Shown: positions 7,255 to 15,900 of the stretch, one piece after another
Position numbering within the stretch: the first letter of the stretch is position 1
How the letters are laid out: each line of letters starts with the position of its first letter
NCBI GenBank assembly: GCA_013306675.1
Contig: JABLUY010000273.1
Location: 23,784-45,268, forward strand
From: Thraustochytrium sp. TN22
Taxonomy: Eukaryota; Sar; Bigyra; Thraustochytrida; Thraustochytriidae
Length of the DNA stretch: 21,485 bases
Direction of reading: 5' to 3'
Made by a program: the position numbers and the translations under genes
Notes under the pieces: model-generated
What the model saw: the letters and a program-made list of their open reading frames with translations, nothing else
What the model was told of the DNA's origin: nothing
Database searches by the model: none

Positions 7255-8613
7255 CCAGCGTACTTCCGCCGCAATGGCACTGCACACCCGGTCACACCGA
7301 GCGCGGGATTCGGCGGGAAGCAGCCAACGCGAGCCGCGGTGACGGAAGCGCTGGCTCCAGGAACGCGCACGCCGCCCCTCGCCGCCGCGCCGCGCTGCCT
7401 TCCTCCCGCCGCCGCCCCCCGGCGCTCCCCGGCACGGCAGTCGCGACGCGCCCCTGCCAGGGCCTGCCTACAACTTACCGATACTCCTGCTGTCACTGTC
7501 TGTCCGCGCCCGTCAAGTAGAAGTTTAAAAAGTTCGTCAGTCAGAGGCCAGGCCGCCCACCGGCCGTGCACCCGGCACTCCCGCCGGCGGCGAGCGCGGC
7601 GCGCCGGGACCGCCGCGGCGGCCCGGCGCGCGCGGGCGCGCTCCCGGCCGAGCGCGGCCGCCCGCCGGAGCGCGCGCGGCCGCCCGGCCGCCGCGCCTTC
7701 GAGCTTTGATTCTGGCCGCGCGCCGCGCCGGGCCCGGAGCCGCCTGCCGGAAGGAGGGCGGGCATGGCCTGCCCGGCATGCATGCAGGACACGGCCGCAA
7801 AGGCAACCAGTGTGGCTTTTCCAGGGAAGGGTCCAAGTCGGGTCGCGAGGCAGGCGCGAGGCAGGGCAAGGCAGGGGAGCTGCACGCTCGCGCTCGCGTC
7901 TGCGGTCGCTGGCGAGCCCAGGCCGCTGGCCGGCGGTCGAGCGGCGCGGGCCCCATCACTGCCAGTGGCGCGCGAGACAGCAGCGCTTTGGCCGAGGGCC
8001 CCTGCGTCGTCGAGATACAGCTGACGTGGCGCTGGGACTTGGCGCACAACGGCAGCCGTTGACGGGCCTCTACTTCTATGCCTAACTTGAGTTAATTAAG
8101 TTAGTACGGAGGCACGCTGGCGAGGGCGGGCGGATGCAGCCTCGCATCGCGGAGGAGAGCAAAGGGTCTCACAGGTGCTCGGGTCTCACAGGTGCTCGGG
8201 TCTTACAGGCGCTCTCCCAGGTTGATGCGATCACGACTGGCACGTCGGGTGACACAGCGCGGCGCCATGCGCAAGGCACCGTGCGGCACCGCACGCGAGG
8301 CACGCACTGGCGGATTCTGCCGCACGATCGCCAGAGGAGCCTCGCCGGGTCTGTAAGATCAAGGTCAATCGAACCAGGTGGTTCGGATTTGGCGCACACC
8401 CACGGTAATGCGGGGAGTGGCTGCGTCATGGCATTGACCGTGATCGACGTGTGATGGCGCGATCGAGGACCCCAATCAAAGGCCAAGTCAAAGGCAAGAG
8501 GTACCGCAAGTCTGCAAGCGCGGCGCGGCGCAGGTGCAGGCGGAGCGCTCGGAGAGGGACCTCGCGGCGTCGCGGCGGGGCCAGCGCGCAAGGTGCGGGC
8601 GGGCCGAGGCAGG
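7255..8613. other. Gene-free interval, GC-rich block plus repeats, 5' flank of CPI1
   Basis: This 1.36-kb stretch shows no convincing gene. About 7560-7760 is almost pure G+C with CGCGGCGGCC-type runs, a CpG-rich block. At 8083-8103 TAACTT and AAGTTA arms flank TTAATTAA, an AT island in GC-rich DNA. At 8164-8214 there is a triple 17-bp repeat. ORFs across the GC block exist on both strands and are composition artefacts. The part next to 8614 is presumably the promoter and 5' UTR of the sterol gene. Confidence 0.5.
8164..8214. repeat. Three tandem 17-bp repeats
   Basis: The unit GGGTCTCACAGGTGCTC occurs at 8164-8180 and 8181-8197 exactly. A third copy at 8198-8214 has two changes. It lies 400 bp upstream of the cycloisomerase start, where repeated protein-binding sites would be possible; it may equally be a neutral minisatellite. 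Confidence 0.85.
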
Positions 8614-9468
8614 ATGGCGGGCGACGATGACGCGGCGGGCAAGAACAAGGCGGTGGTGTGGCGCGCCTTCTCAGAGGTGCCGGACAAGGCGTGGGCGGAG
8701 AAGTGGTTTCTCGCGTACTCGCCCGTGTGGTCGCTCATCTTCGCGGCGTGGTGTATGTCGGGCTACCACCTCCACGTTGGCGACGCGGGCAACCTGGGCA
8801 TGACGCTCCTCATCGCGCTGCCCAACGTGCTGGTGCCGGCGCTCTTCTGCCCGACGCAGATCCCTTGGTACCAGACGTACTGGTTCAAGTTCAGCGTCTG
8901 GATCTTTCTCTTCACCTTTGTTGCTTCGTACTTCTTCACGGACTACTTCTTCGACGTGCTGCAGATGACCTATGCCTTCCATCACCTCAAGTGGAACCTG
9001 CAGAGCGAGCTCGTGGGCAGCGGCAAGCAGAAGGTCCCTGTCATGATGTACTTTCATGGCTGGTACTTTTTCGTCACCTACCACACGTGCTCGGTCATCT
9101 TCATTCGACTCATCCGGACGGCCCCGGTGGTGCGCGACTACTTCCTTGCGCGCACGGCCGCCGTCGTCTTTGCTGCCTGGATCTTCTCGGTTGGCGAGAT
9201 CCACGCCACCACCATGGAGGAGATTAAGGATCTCTTCAACTACGCGGACCAAGAATGGGCACTCAAGTGGGGCTCGCTCTGCTACTCGTGCTATTTCATC
9301 CCGAGCTTTCCCATGGTGTACGAGCTCGACGAGCGCCCGGGCCAGCGCTGGACGCTGCGTCGTACGGTCGAGAACTCCTTGGCCGCTGCCATGATTGCCT
9401 TTACCTTGCTGGACCTCACCGTACAGTTCGTCATTACGGACTGGAAGGTTCATGCGGGCCGTGCCTGA
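8614..9468 (+). CDS. CPI1: Cycloeucalenol cycloisomerase (cyclopropyl sterol isomerase)
   Basis: The product is an integral ER-membrane enzyme that opens the 9,19-cyclopropane ring of cycloeucalenol to give obtusifoliol (EC 5.5.1.9), the step that follows cycloartenol-type cyclisation in sterol synthesis. The 284 residues match the plant enzyme in length and along the chain: KAWAEKWFLAYSPVWSLIFA at 25-44, WYQTYWFKFSVWIFLFTFVA at 85-104, the SYFFTDYFF block, YHTCSVIFIRLIRTA at 156-170, then YSCYFIPSFPMVYELDE with W-x-L-x-R at 224-249. About seven membrane segments are visible. The first in-frame ATG is 8614; an upstream GTG at 8593 is not a eukaryotic start. The frame has no intron and ends in TGA. 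It converges with the DCC gene, with 282 bp between stops. Family assignment is by recognised conserved blocks; substrate preference is inferred. Confidence 0.92.
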   Translation: MAGDDDAAGKNKAVVWRAFSEVPDKAWAEKWFLAYSPVWSLIFAAWCMSGYHLHVGDAGNLGMTLLIALPNVLVPALFCPTQIPWYQTYWFKFSVWIFLFTFVASYFFTDYFFDVLQMTYAFHHLKWNLQSELVGSGKQKVPVMMYFHGWYFFVTYHTCSVIFIRLIRTAPVVRDYFLARTAAVVFAAWIFSVGEIHATTMEEIKDLFNYADQEWALKWGSLCYSCYFIPSFPMVYELDERPGQRWTLRRTVENSLAAAMIAFTLLDLTVQFVITDWKVHAGRA

Positions 9469-9590
9469 AACAAGCAGGCGAGGTGAGTATTCAAAGTGCA
9501 AGTCATCCTGTACCTCGCGTCTGCATCAATCTTGAGGTGGCCACGTTGCTCGCTGCCAACCTTGCCTTTGCATCGTCTTCAAAGAATAGA

Positions 9591-9628
9591 GAAGGAAAGG
9601 AAAGGAAAGGAAGGGAAAGGAAAGGAAA
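9591..9628. repeat. (GGAAA)n-type purine microsatellite
   Basis: A run of GAAAGG pentamers, slightly imperfect, lies in the shared 3' region between the convergent CPI1 and DCC genes. It is an all-purine tract on the plus strand. No clear poly(A) signal was found near it. Confidence 0.8.
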
Positions 9629-9750
9629 CTTTCTTTGCAAATGGTTGGTATGGTGCACATGGGGGTTTCAAACAATGCTTCGACCTGCCCGCTCAGCGCT
9701 ATGGCCAGGCAAGAGACAAGGCCCCGTCCATCGAGTCCCGTCTCGATCCA

Positions 9751-10470
9751 TCAATCGCTCTTGCCGCTCTTCTCAAAGGCCGCCTTGACGTACATGTACG
9801 GGCAGAGGTACTTGGCGAAGTTCTTGTCGAGCGGCTGCGTGCCGAACCATCGGTAGCGGTTCTTGGCCACTGTCAGGTAAGCGGCGTCGCGGATGGGCCA
9901 GGGAACGAGGAAGCCGAGGCGCGCGAGCGGGAAGGGCGTGTAGCACCATTGCATGATGGTCATGACAGCGTCGGGGCCCCAGAAGATCTGGTCGCCGCTG
10001 ATGACAGCAATGCGCATCTCCAGGTCTTCGTCCTTGAAGCCGAACTCTTCCTGCAGCTTCTTGACGCTCACATGCGGGTTGGCCATCGGGTCTTGGAACG
10101 GCACAAAGGACACCTCGTTCGGGTCCGGCAGGTGCGCCACCACGAAGCGGCCGAAGCGGTTGCAGAGCACGCAGACGCCGTCAAAGAGCACAATGCGCCG
10201 CTTGTCCGTCGTCTTGCGGCCCGTCGCCAGGTCGGACGCCTCAGCAGGGTCCAGCCGCGCCGGCGCCAGGCCCAGCAGGCGCCGCCCCAGCCTGAACGGC
10301 CAGATGGCCATGTTCACCAGCTCCATGACAGCGAACGATGTGAACAACACCGTCAAGATCATGGCCACGAACACATCCGTAATGAGCCGTGAGTGCCCGT
10401 GCTTGGCTACGTACAGCCCGAGCAAGCCGGGCACGCCCACGGCCGCCACGCCCAGGACGAAGTTCGACAT
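9751..10470 (-). CDS. DCC family (DUF393) thiol-disulfide oxidoreductase-like membrane protein
   Basis: ATG at 10470 and TGA at 9753-9751 give 239 residues. Residues 1-60 hold two hydrophobic segments (about 3-22 and 33-57), followed by a short linker. Residues 92-230 are a DCC/YuxK-type domain: IVLFDGVCVLCNRFGRFVV with the family's D-G-x-C-x-x-C (C100 and C103), then VSFVPFQD, the GPDAV block, and NRYRWFG at 204-210, which is typical of the family's C-terminal end. DCC proteins have a thioredoxin-like fold and are proposed to do thiol-disulfide exchange; for most the substrate is unknown. The bacterial proteins are only about 130 residues, so the membrane N terminus is an addition that probably anchors the domain to an organelle or ER membrane. 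There is no intron. The domain call is firm, the substrate unknown. Confidence 0.88.
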   Translation of the reverse strand: MSNFVLGVAAVGVPGLLGLYVAKHGHSRLITDVFVAMILTVLFTSFAVMELVNMAIWPFRLGRRLLGLAPARLDPAEASDLATGRKTTDKRRIVLFDGVCVLCNRFGRFVVAHLPDPNEVSFVPFQDPMANPHVSVKKLQEEFGFKDEDLEMRIAVISGDQIFWGPDAVMTIMQWCYTPFPLARLGFLVPWPIRDAAYLTVAKNRYRWFGTQPLDKNFAKYLCPYMYVKAAFEKSGKSD

Positions 10471-10830
10471 CTCTGCTGCCGCCCGCGCTGCCGGCGCTGC
10501 CCGCGCTGTCAGCGCTAAGGAGACCCGAGCGCCCTTGCGCCGCCGCCGCCGCCGCCGCCGCCGTGCGCGCCGGGCCCCGGAGACGGCCGCGATTGCTGAC
10601 TGGGTGCAGCGCGCTTCCCGTCCCGTTCGTCATTCTTCGACGCGGCCGCTCATTGGCAAGGGCGCTCAAGGAAGGTTATCAGAGTTCTCAGGTTCCAACG
10701 GTGCCTGCAGCGGCCTGGCCCTCATCAGGCGTAGTCCGCGGCCCCCGCTCGCGCTACTACTTCGCTGTGCGGTGCCGGGGTAAAGCAACCAGGCAAAAAG
10801 GACTCCGGAGCCCCTCAATCTCGCCTCGTC

Positions 10831-10870
10831 CTGTCTGCATTCACTGTCATCTGTCTGCGATCACTGTCGT
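10831..10870. repeat. Tandem 20-bp duplication
   Basis: CTGTCTGCATTCACTGTCAT is followed directly by a copy with three changes. It lies about 360 bp upstream of the DCC gene's ATG. Confidence 0.8.
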
Positions 10871-10969
10871 GAGTCAGCGCCGCTTGCCAGGCTTCAGAAG
10901 CTCGTGTTCACGCCATGCGCTACGCCGCGCTGCCCTCAGCACTCCCGAGAGCTAGTGCTCAGACAGCAA

Positions 10970-10984
10970 CCCCCCCCCCCCCCC
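10970..10984. repeat. C15 homopolymer
   Basis: Fifteen consecutive C on the plus strand. With the terminal G run, this is the second long G/C homopolymer in the window and a likely site of length error. Confidence 0.9.
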
Positions 10985-11117
10985 GATGGCGGGAGCTTTC
11001 CCCCCGGGCGGCCCCCGGGCGCCCTCAAGCGCGAACCCGGCGATAATCTCTGCGCCCGATCGGCAAAGATGCCCGCCTGACCTGGCACGCTTGACCGCCC
11101 AAGGCAGGCCCCTCACT

Positions 11118-11135
11118 GACTCAGACTCAGACTCA
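11118..11135. repeat. (GACTCA)3 microsatellite
   Basis: Three perfect hexamers. TGACTCA, present at the left edge, also matches an AP-1/Gcn4-type core, but in a hexamer repeat this may be chance. Confidence 0.8.
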
Positions 11136-11340
11136 GAGTGACGCGAAGGCCAAGAAGCGACAAGGATAATGCCTGACCTCGCTATAAGCGCACGAACAGG
11201 CCTGACCTGCAGCGTGTACGCGGGTCCGAAGTGCTGCAGGCACAGCCCGCCTCGCGAGACAAGAGCTGCAAGCGAGGCAGGTCGTGCAGAGCCACGTCTT
11301 GTAAAAGATATGCTGCAGTGCAGGAGGGTCAGAATGACAT

Positions 11341-11365
11341 CAAGTCAAGTCAAGTCAAGTCAAGT
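11341..11365. repeat. (CAAGT)5 microsatellite
   Basis: Five perfect pentamers about 225 bp downstream of the membrane-protein gene's stop codon. Confidence 0.9.
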
Positions 11366-11589
11366 CCAGGTCAACGAGGGATCGCATGGTCTCGCACGGT
11401 GGTCTCGCACCCTCTTGTCAATTTGGCCATGTCGAGACCGCCCAGGTCTCGCGCGGTCTCACGACCCCTCCGTCCCACGGTCGAAGCAGCAAGAACAAGA
11501 CTGAGAATGTCGTACCAGGCGTGCCGAAGCAGCAAGAGAATGTACATTGTACCAGGCGTGATGTCCACTACAGGCAGGTATCATCGAAA

Positions 11590-12276
11590 TCAGAAGAGGT
11601 ACACGAGCTTGGCCAGGATGAGCGCGAACTGCGAAGAAATGTGGCCCGTGACGGCGGGCCCGATGATGTTGGCCGGCTTGTCGGCGAGGTAGCTGAGGAG
11701 CAGCGTCATGCGGGCAATGTCGGCCGCAAGCACTGTGCGCAGCAGGTTCTTGGCGTTGCCTTGGTTCAGGACGCCGGCGAAGATGGCGGCCATGAGCGCC
11801 TCCGTGGCGCCAAAGAGCCGCAGGCACAGCCGCGTCGTCGGGTGCTCCAGCGCTTCCGCGCCCTTGCGCGTCGGGCTCAGCAGCATCGCCGTGTAGCTCG
11901 GCGCGGCCAGCAAGAAGAAGGCCGCGCTCGCATTTACCGCTGCCTCGCCCACGTTAAACACGTAGAACAGGAAGCGCTCGCTCTTGATGGTGGTACCCAG
12001 ACGCGCCTTGACGGCACTGTGCGCGCGCCACAGGCCGACCGCCACGGCCAGCGCGGCCGCGCCCAGCCTTACCTGGAGCCGGCCTTCGTGCCGTGCCTGC
12101 TCCTTGACTTCTTTCAGCTCCTGCGGCGCTGCCCGGGCCTCGCTGCTCTCCGGTTGCGTCTGCGTCGCCGGGCTCTCCCGCTGCTGCTGCTGCTGCTGCT
12201 GCTGCTGTGGCTGCGCCTTGACGGGCGCCGCCTGCGTGCGCGCCTCGGCTGCGCGCTGCGTCTCCGAGATGGCCAT
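11590..12276 (-). CDS. Unrecognised multi-pass membrane protein with poly-Q N-terminal region
   Basis: ATG at 12276 and TGA at 11592-11590 give 228 residues with no intron. Residues 1-65 are hydrophilic and disordered, with nine consecutive Gln at about 24-32 and a charged helix (QELKEVKEQARHEGRLQ). The rest is hydrophobic with about five membrane segments: 70-86, 102-132, 151-170, 179-197 and 208-228. Conserved-looking features are FNVGEAAVNASAAFFLLAA, the LFGATEALMAA stretch and DIARMTLLLSYL. The protein ends directly after the last segment (KLVYLF), so its C terminus sits at the membrane edge. Small polar residues inside the helices suggest a packed helical bundle rather than a single anchor. 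I cannot assign a family; it could be a small organelle-membrane protein. Coding is well supported by length, ATG and the membrane pattern. Confidence 0.75.
   Translation of the reverse strand: MAISETQRAAEARTQAAPVKAQPQQQQQQQQQRESPATQTQPESSEARAAPQELKEVKEQARHEGRLQVRLGAAALAVAVGLWRAHSAVKARLGTTIKSERFLFYVFNVGEAAVNASAAFFLLAAPSYTAMLLSPTRKGAEALEHPTTRLCLRLFGATEALMAAIFAGVLNQGNAKNLLRTVLAADIARMTLLLSYLADKPANIIGPAVTGHISSQFALILAKLVYLF
12181..12207. repeat. (CTG)9 trinucleotide repeat encoding poly-Q
   Basis: Nine perfect CTG units on the plus strand read as CAG on the coding minus strand and encode the nine-Gln run. All units are the same codon, as expected for recent slippage. Confidence 0.9.
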
Positions 12277-12967
12277 CCTTCCTCGAGCTTGGGGTAGAGG
12301 TCTCGGTCTGCAGCTGCTCGCTCTTCCTCTGGATTCTCGTTCTGGACTTGCTGCCAGCGCGCCGCGGCGGCGGCGGCCACCTTCTCGGCCTCGACCGGGT
12401 CGTCAGCTGTCTCTCTTGAGCCTCAGCTTCGCGCTACCCGAGGCTCCACCCCAGTTGCTCTTGCTTGGTCGGTCAGACGTCCGAGCCTTGGCGGAACTCC
12501 CCTACCAACCACTCTTGGATCGTCAACGTTTGGGCTTTGCTGGCTAGCGGACGTGGAAGCGCCTCGCCATTTGATTGATGCGTGATGCTTGCCTTTCGAG
12601 CCTTCGCAGATCGTCAGCTAGGCCTAGTACGCAACGAAGAGGGCGAGGAGGCTGTCACTCTGGCACAGGCGCGGCTCTGCCAATGGCTCGCACTGGCCGC
12701 AAGCTTACTGTCCGAGTCCGAGTCAGTAAGTTGTTCATGGTCCCATTCGACCATACAGCCTGATCATGATACAGGGCTCGCGGCGAGCCGGCCGTTGACC
12801 TTCAAGTTCAAGTCGGAGTCCCCAGCACTTGCACGGTACCCTACCAGTACCATTCCCGCGCCGCGCGCAAGCAGCGCCCCGTGGCGGCGGCGGCGGCGGC
12901 GGCGGCGGCCGCCCGCGCGGCCATGCGCCGCGGGCAACGGGCGGCCCGAGCGTAGCTGACGTGAGTC
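12277..12967. other. Divergent intergenic region, membrane-protein gene / SFI1-like gene
   Basis: The 691 bp separate two divergent ATGs and must hold both promoters. No TATA-like box is clear. A (GGC)9 run at 12883-12909 lies 60-85 bp upstream of the SFI1 start. Short ORFs in it lack motifs. Confidence 0.5.
12883..12909. repeat. (GGC)9 trinucleotide repeat
   Basis: Nine GGC units just upstream of the SFI1-like ATG, probably in its 5' UTR. Confidence 0.9.
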
Positions 12968-15900
12968 ATGGTGGACGACGCGTGGGATGCGGCCAAGCGC
13001 AAGCTGGACGAGCTCGAGCTGCAGCTGCAGCTGCGGCTCCAGCGCCAAGGGCTCCACGAAGAAAAGGAGCAGCGGTGCGAGGAAGACAGAGAGAGAGATG
13101 AGGTCGCGAATCGTGCCGAAGTGGCGAGCAAACGTAGGACGCACTTGCGCGAGTGGCGCGATACCAAGCGCTTGCTGCACCCGGTGCTGCGCGACCCGAT
13201 GCAAATCATTGCGCTGTTGCGCTGGGTCGAGAGCGCCGGCGGCGCGCAAACCGTCTCGCTGCCTACCGTCCAACGGCCCATCCTCACGCACTGCCACGCG
13301 CTTGTGGCCGCCTGGCGCGTGCACAGATGCTTTCGGACATGGACCGCGATGGCCCTCGAGCGCAGGCGCAAGCACTCCGTCCTGCACGCCTGCGAGGCGT
13401 ACCACTCACTGGTACTCAAGCGCACGGCGCTGCGCTGCCTGCACCAGGAGCGCGAGCGCCGCCAGTGGGCGCGGTGGGCGTCGGACCGCGTTGCGCAGGG
13501 CGTCGCGCAGCTCCGCCGCCTGCGTGCGTCCCAGGCGCTAGAGACGCTCTGGACCCACGCGCGCTATGCGAGAATGTTGCGTCAGGTGGCGCGCTTCGAG
13601 GCACTCCAGCGCAAGCGCAAGGTCCTGCGGCGGCTCGCGCTCGCCACCCGTCACCGTGCCTGGCAGCGCCGCGCCGTGGAGATCATGCAACGCGCGCAGT
13701 TGCGCCGGACCTTTGGCGCCTGGGCCCGTCTAGCAGCTGCCGAGCGCCACGCGCGGGCGCGCGCACTCGTGGCGGACCGCTGGTTTCTACTCTCCAGCTT
13801 CACCAAGTGGCGCCGAGCCGCCCGCCTCGTCGGGGGCCTCCGTGCGCTCGTCGATCGCGAGCGCCACTTAAGGCGCGCCTGGGCGGCCTGGACCGCGCGT
13901 CTCCACGCCAGCCGTGTGACGCGCACGCATGCAGATGCTGCCGGCCACCGCGCGATCCTGCGCAGAGCCTTGGCAAGGCTGCGCGGCGCCGCCGTGGCTG
14001 CCCGTCAGCACGACGAGGACCTTGGCCGGTGCATCGGGCTTGAGGCCCTGGCGCGGCCTGCCCTGCGTCGCTGGCGAGAGGCCTACCTTCGCTCCAACAT
14101 GGCGCACCTGCTGGATGCGGAGCGGACCCTGCGTCGTGCGTGGACTGCCTGGCAGGCCGCCTTGGCTTTGGAACGCAAGGAGTCCCAGCTGCAGCTCGCA
14201 TGGCGGGCACGCCGTACGCGTTTGGTTCTCCGCGTGCTGCGGGACCATGCAAAGGATTCTCGGATGCTGCGGAGCGCCGCGGAACGTGTACGCACTGCGA
14301 CGGCGCGCCGCGTAGCAGCCGACGCCGTAGCGCGGTGGAGGCGAGCCCTTGGTGTTGTGCAGCGCTTGCGCTCGCTGGCACTCGATCGCAAGGCGCGCCT
14401 GGCAAGGGATGCCTTATGGCGCTGGCGCAAAACCGCTCGCCTTGCGCGCCTGCAAGCACAGTGCCTGACGAGGGCAGCCTGGCGAACCTGGCGCCAGGTT
14501 GTGGTGCAGGGCAAACGTCACGACCTGGCCGCGGGTCTCCTCCGCTGGCGAACAATGGCACTTGAAGCTCGCGCGGACCAGTTTTTGCGCCACACGCGCT
14601 TAGCGGCGGCCTTGCGCGCCCTTCGCAGCGGTGTGGCGTTCTCCCGGCGTCTCGTCGTGCTTCGTGACGCCTTGCAGGCTCGTCGCGCGCAGCGTGGCGC
14701 TCGAGACGGCCTTCAGCGTCTCTGCAAGCACGCAGCGGCCGCGCGAGGACTGCGCGCCAAGCGGGTCGCTATGGAGCAGCGCGTGCGCCGAGGGGGGCTC
14801 GGCCGAGCGCTGCGTCACTGGCACGAGCAGGCTGCCTTGAGCGCGCGCGAGCGACGTGCGCGAGAGCGGGTAGAGCGGCGACGTCGTGCAAAGGCCTTTG
14901 GGCAACTGCGCATGGAGGCCAGAACGCGTCCCCTGGATCGCATGGCCCATTTGGCATGGCGACGTCGCGGAATGCGCCTGGGGCTGGCCGCCTTGGTCGC
15001 GCAAAGACAGGCGGCGGCACGACGAAGCGCAGGAAAAGCCCTCCAACGTCGCACATCCCTACGACGCGCGCTACGAGCGCTGGCGCGGCTTCAGGGACTT
15101 CAGCGCGGCGCGAGGGCTCCTGCGTCGAGCCCGCGTCCGATGCGGTGCAGACTGCGCAGCGCGGTGCGGGCGCTGGAGCAACATGCTCGCAGGCGCCTCG
15201 AGATGCGCCAGGCTACTGCGCACTGGCGCTTCCGGGCGCTGGCCACGGCGCTTCAAGCGCTTCGGCCGGGGCGCCGCGAGCGGATGCTCATCGAGCGGCA
15301 GACCAAGGTCGTGCGCTTCGCGATTGACCGCCGGCTGCACGCCAAGCGAGCAGCGCTCGCGCAGCTCAAGTGGTGGGTCGCCTCGAGGGCGGCAGCGCGA
15401 GCTCTGCGCCAGCTTCGGCAGCGCGAGGTCGTTCTCCAGTGGCGCGCGGCAGCTGTGGCGGCCCGCGTGGTCCGCCTCGCGCGGCGGGCGCGGCTGCAGC
15501 GCATCTGGGCCGCCTGGCTACGCGACGCCCATCCGCAGCTGCAGCGTTCGCATCGCGCCGCGCTCATGTGCCGTCGCAAGAGGCTTCGAGGGCCCTTTTC
15601 GGCCCTCGTGCTGCATCGAGAACGTCGGCTGCAGCTGCGAAAGGCGGCGCTCGCTCTCGTGGCACGCATGCGCCATGCCGAGGCACGGGCGGCCCTGCGG
15701 CACTGGCGGACGGTCTGCGCCCTCCTGCGACGGGCAGCTTTTGCTCGTGCGTGGGCGGTCCGTCACGCTTTGTGGCGCGCCTGGCATCTTGAGACACTGA
15801 GGGCGCGACGCCGCCGAGAGCTCCTGCTGGCCCAGCTGATGGTCCTCGCGCCGCCCATGGCAGCACGCCTGGGCCTGTCCGCGGCACGTGCCGATGCACG

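Larger units (their letters stand above)
10471..11589. other. Gene-free interval with several simple repeats
   Basis: The stretch is the 5' flank of the DCC gene and the 3' flank of the membrane-protein gene, both minus strand. No ORF has a motif or believable start. It contains a (CGC)n patch at about 10541-10563, a duplicated 20-mer at 10831-10870, a C15 run at 10970-10984, (GACTCA)3 at 11118-11135, (CAAGT)5 at 11341-11365 and several GGTCTCGCACGG-like copies at about 11393-11460. Confidence 0.55.

Noticed and set aside
7339-8085. 248-codon plus-strand ORF and two matching minus-strand ORFs in the GC-rich block
   Set aside because: Arg/Ala/Pro-only composition with all frames open is expected from near-pure G+C DNA.
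8593-8613. Seven-codon N-terminal extension of CPI1
   Set aside because: It starts at GTG; the first ATG is 8614 and the family begins close to there.
12961-12966. GTGAGT donor-like site directly before the SFI1-like ATG
   Set aside because: Using it would place the good ATG inside an intron; the upstream ORF ends in its own stop just before it. Probably chance.
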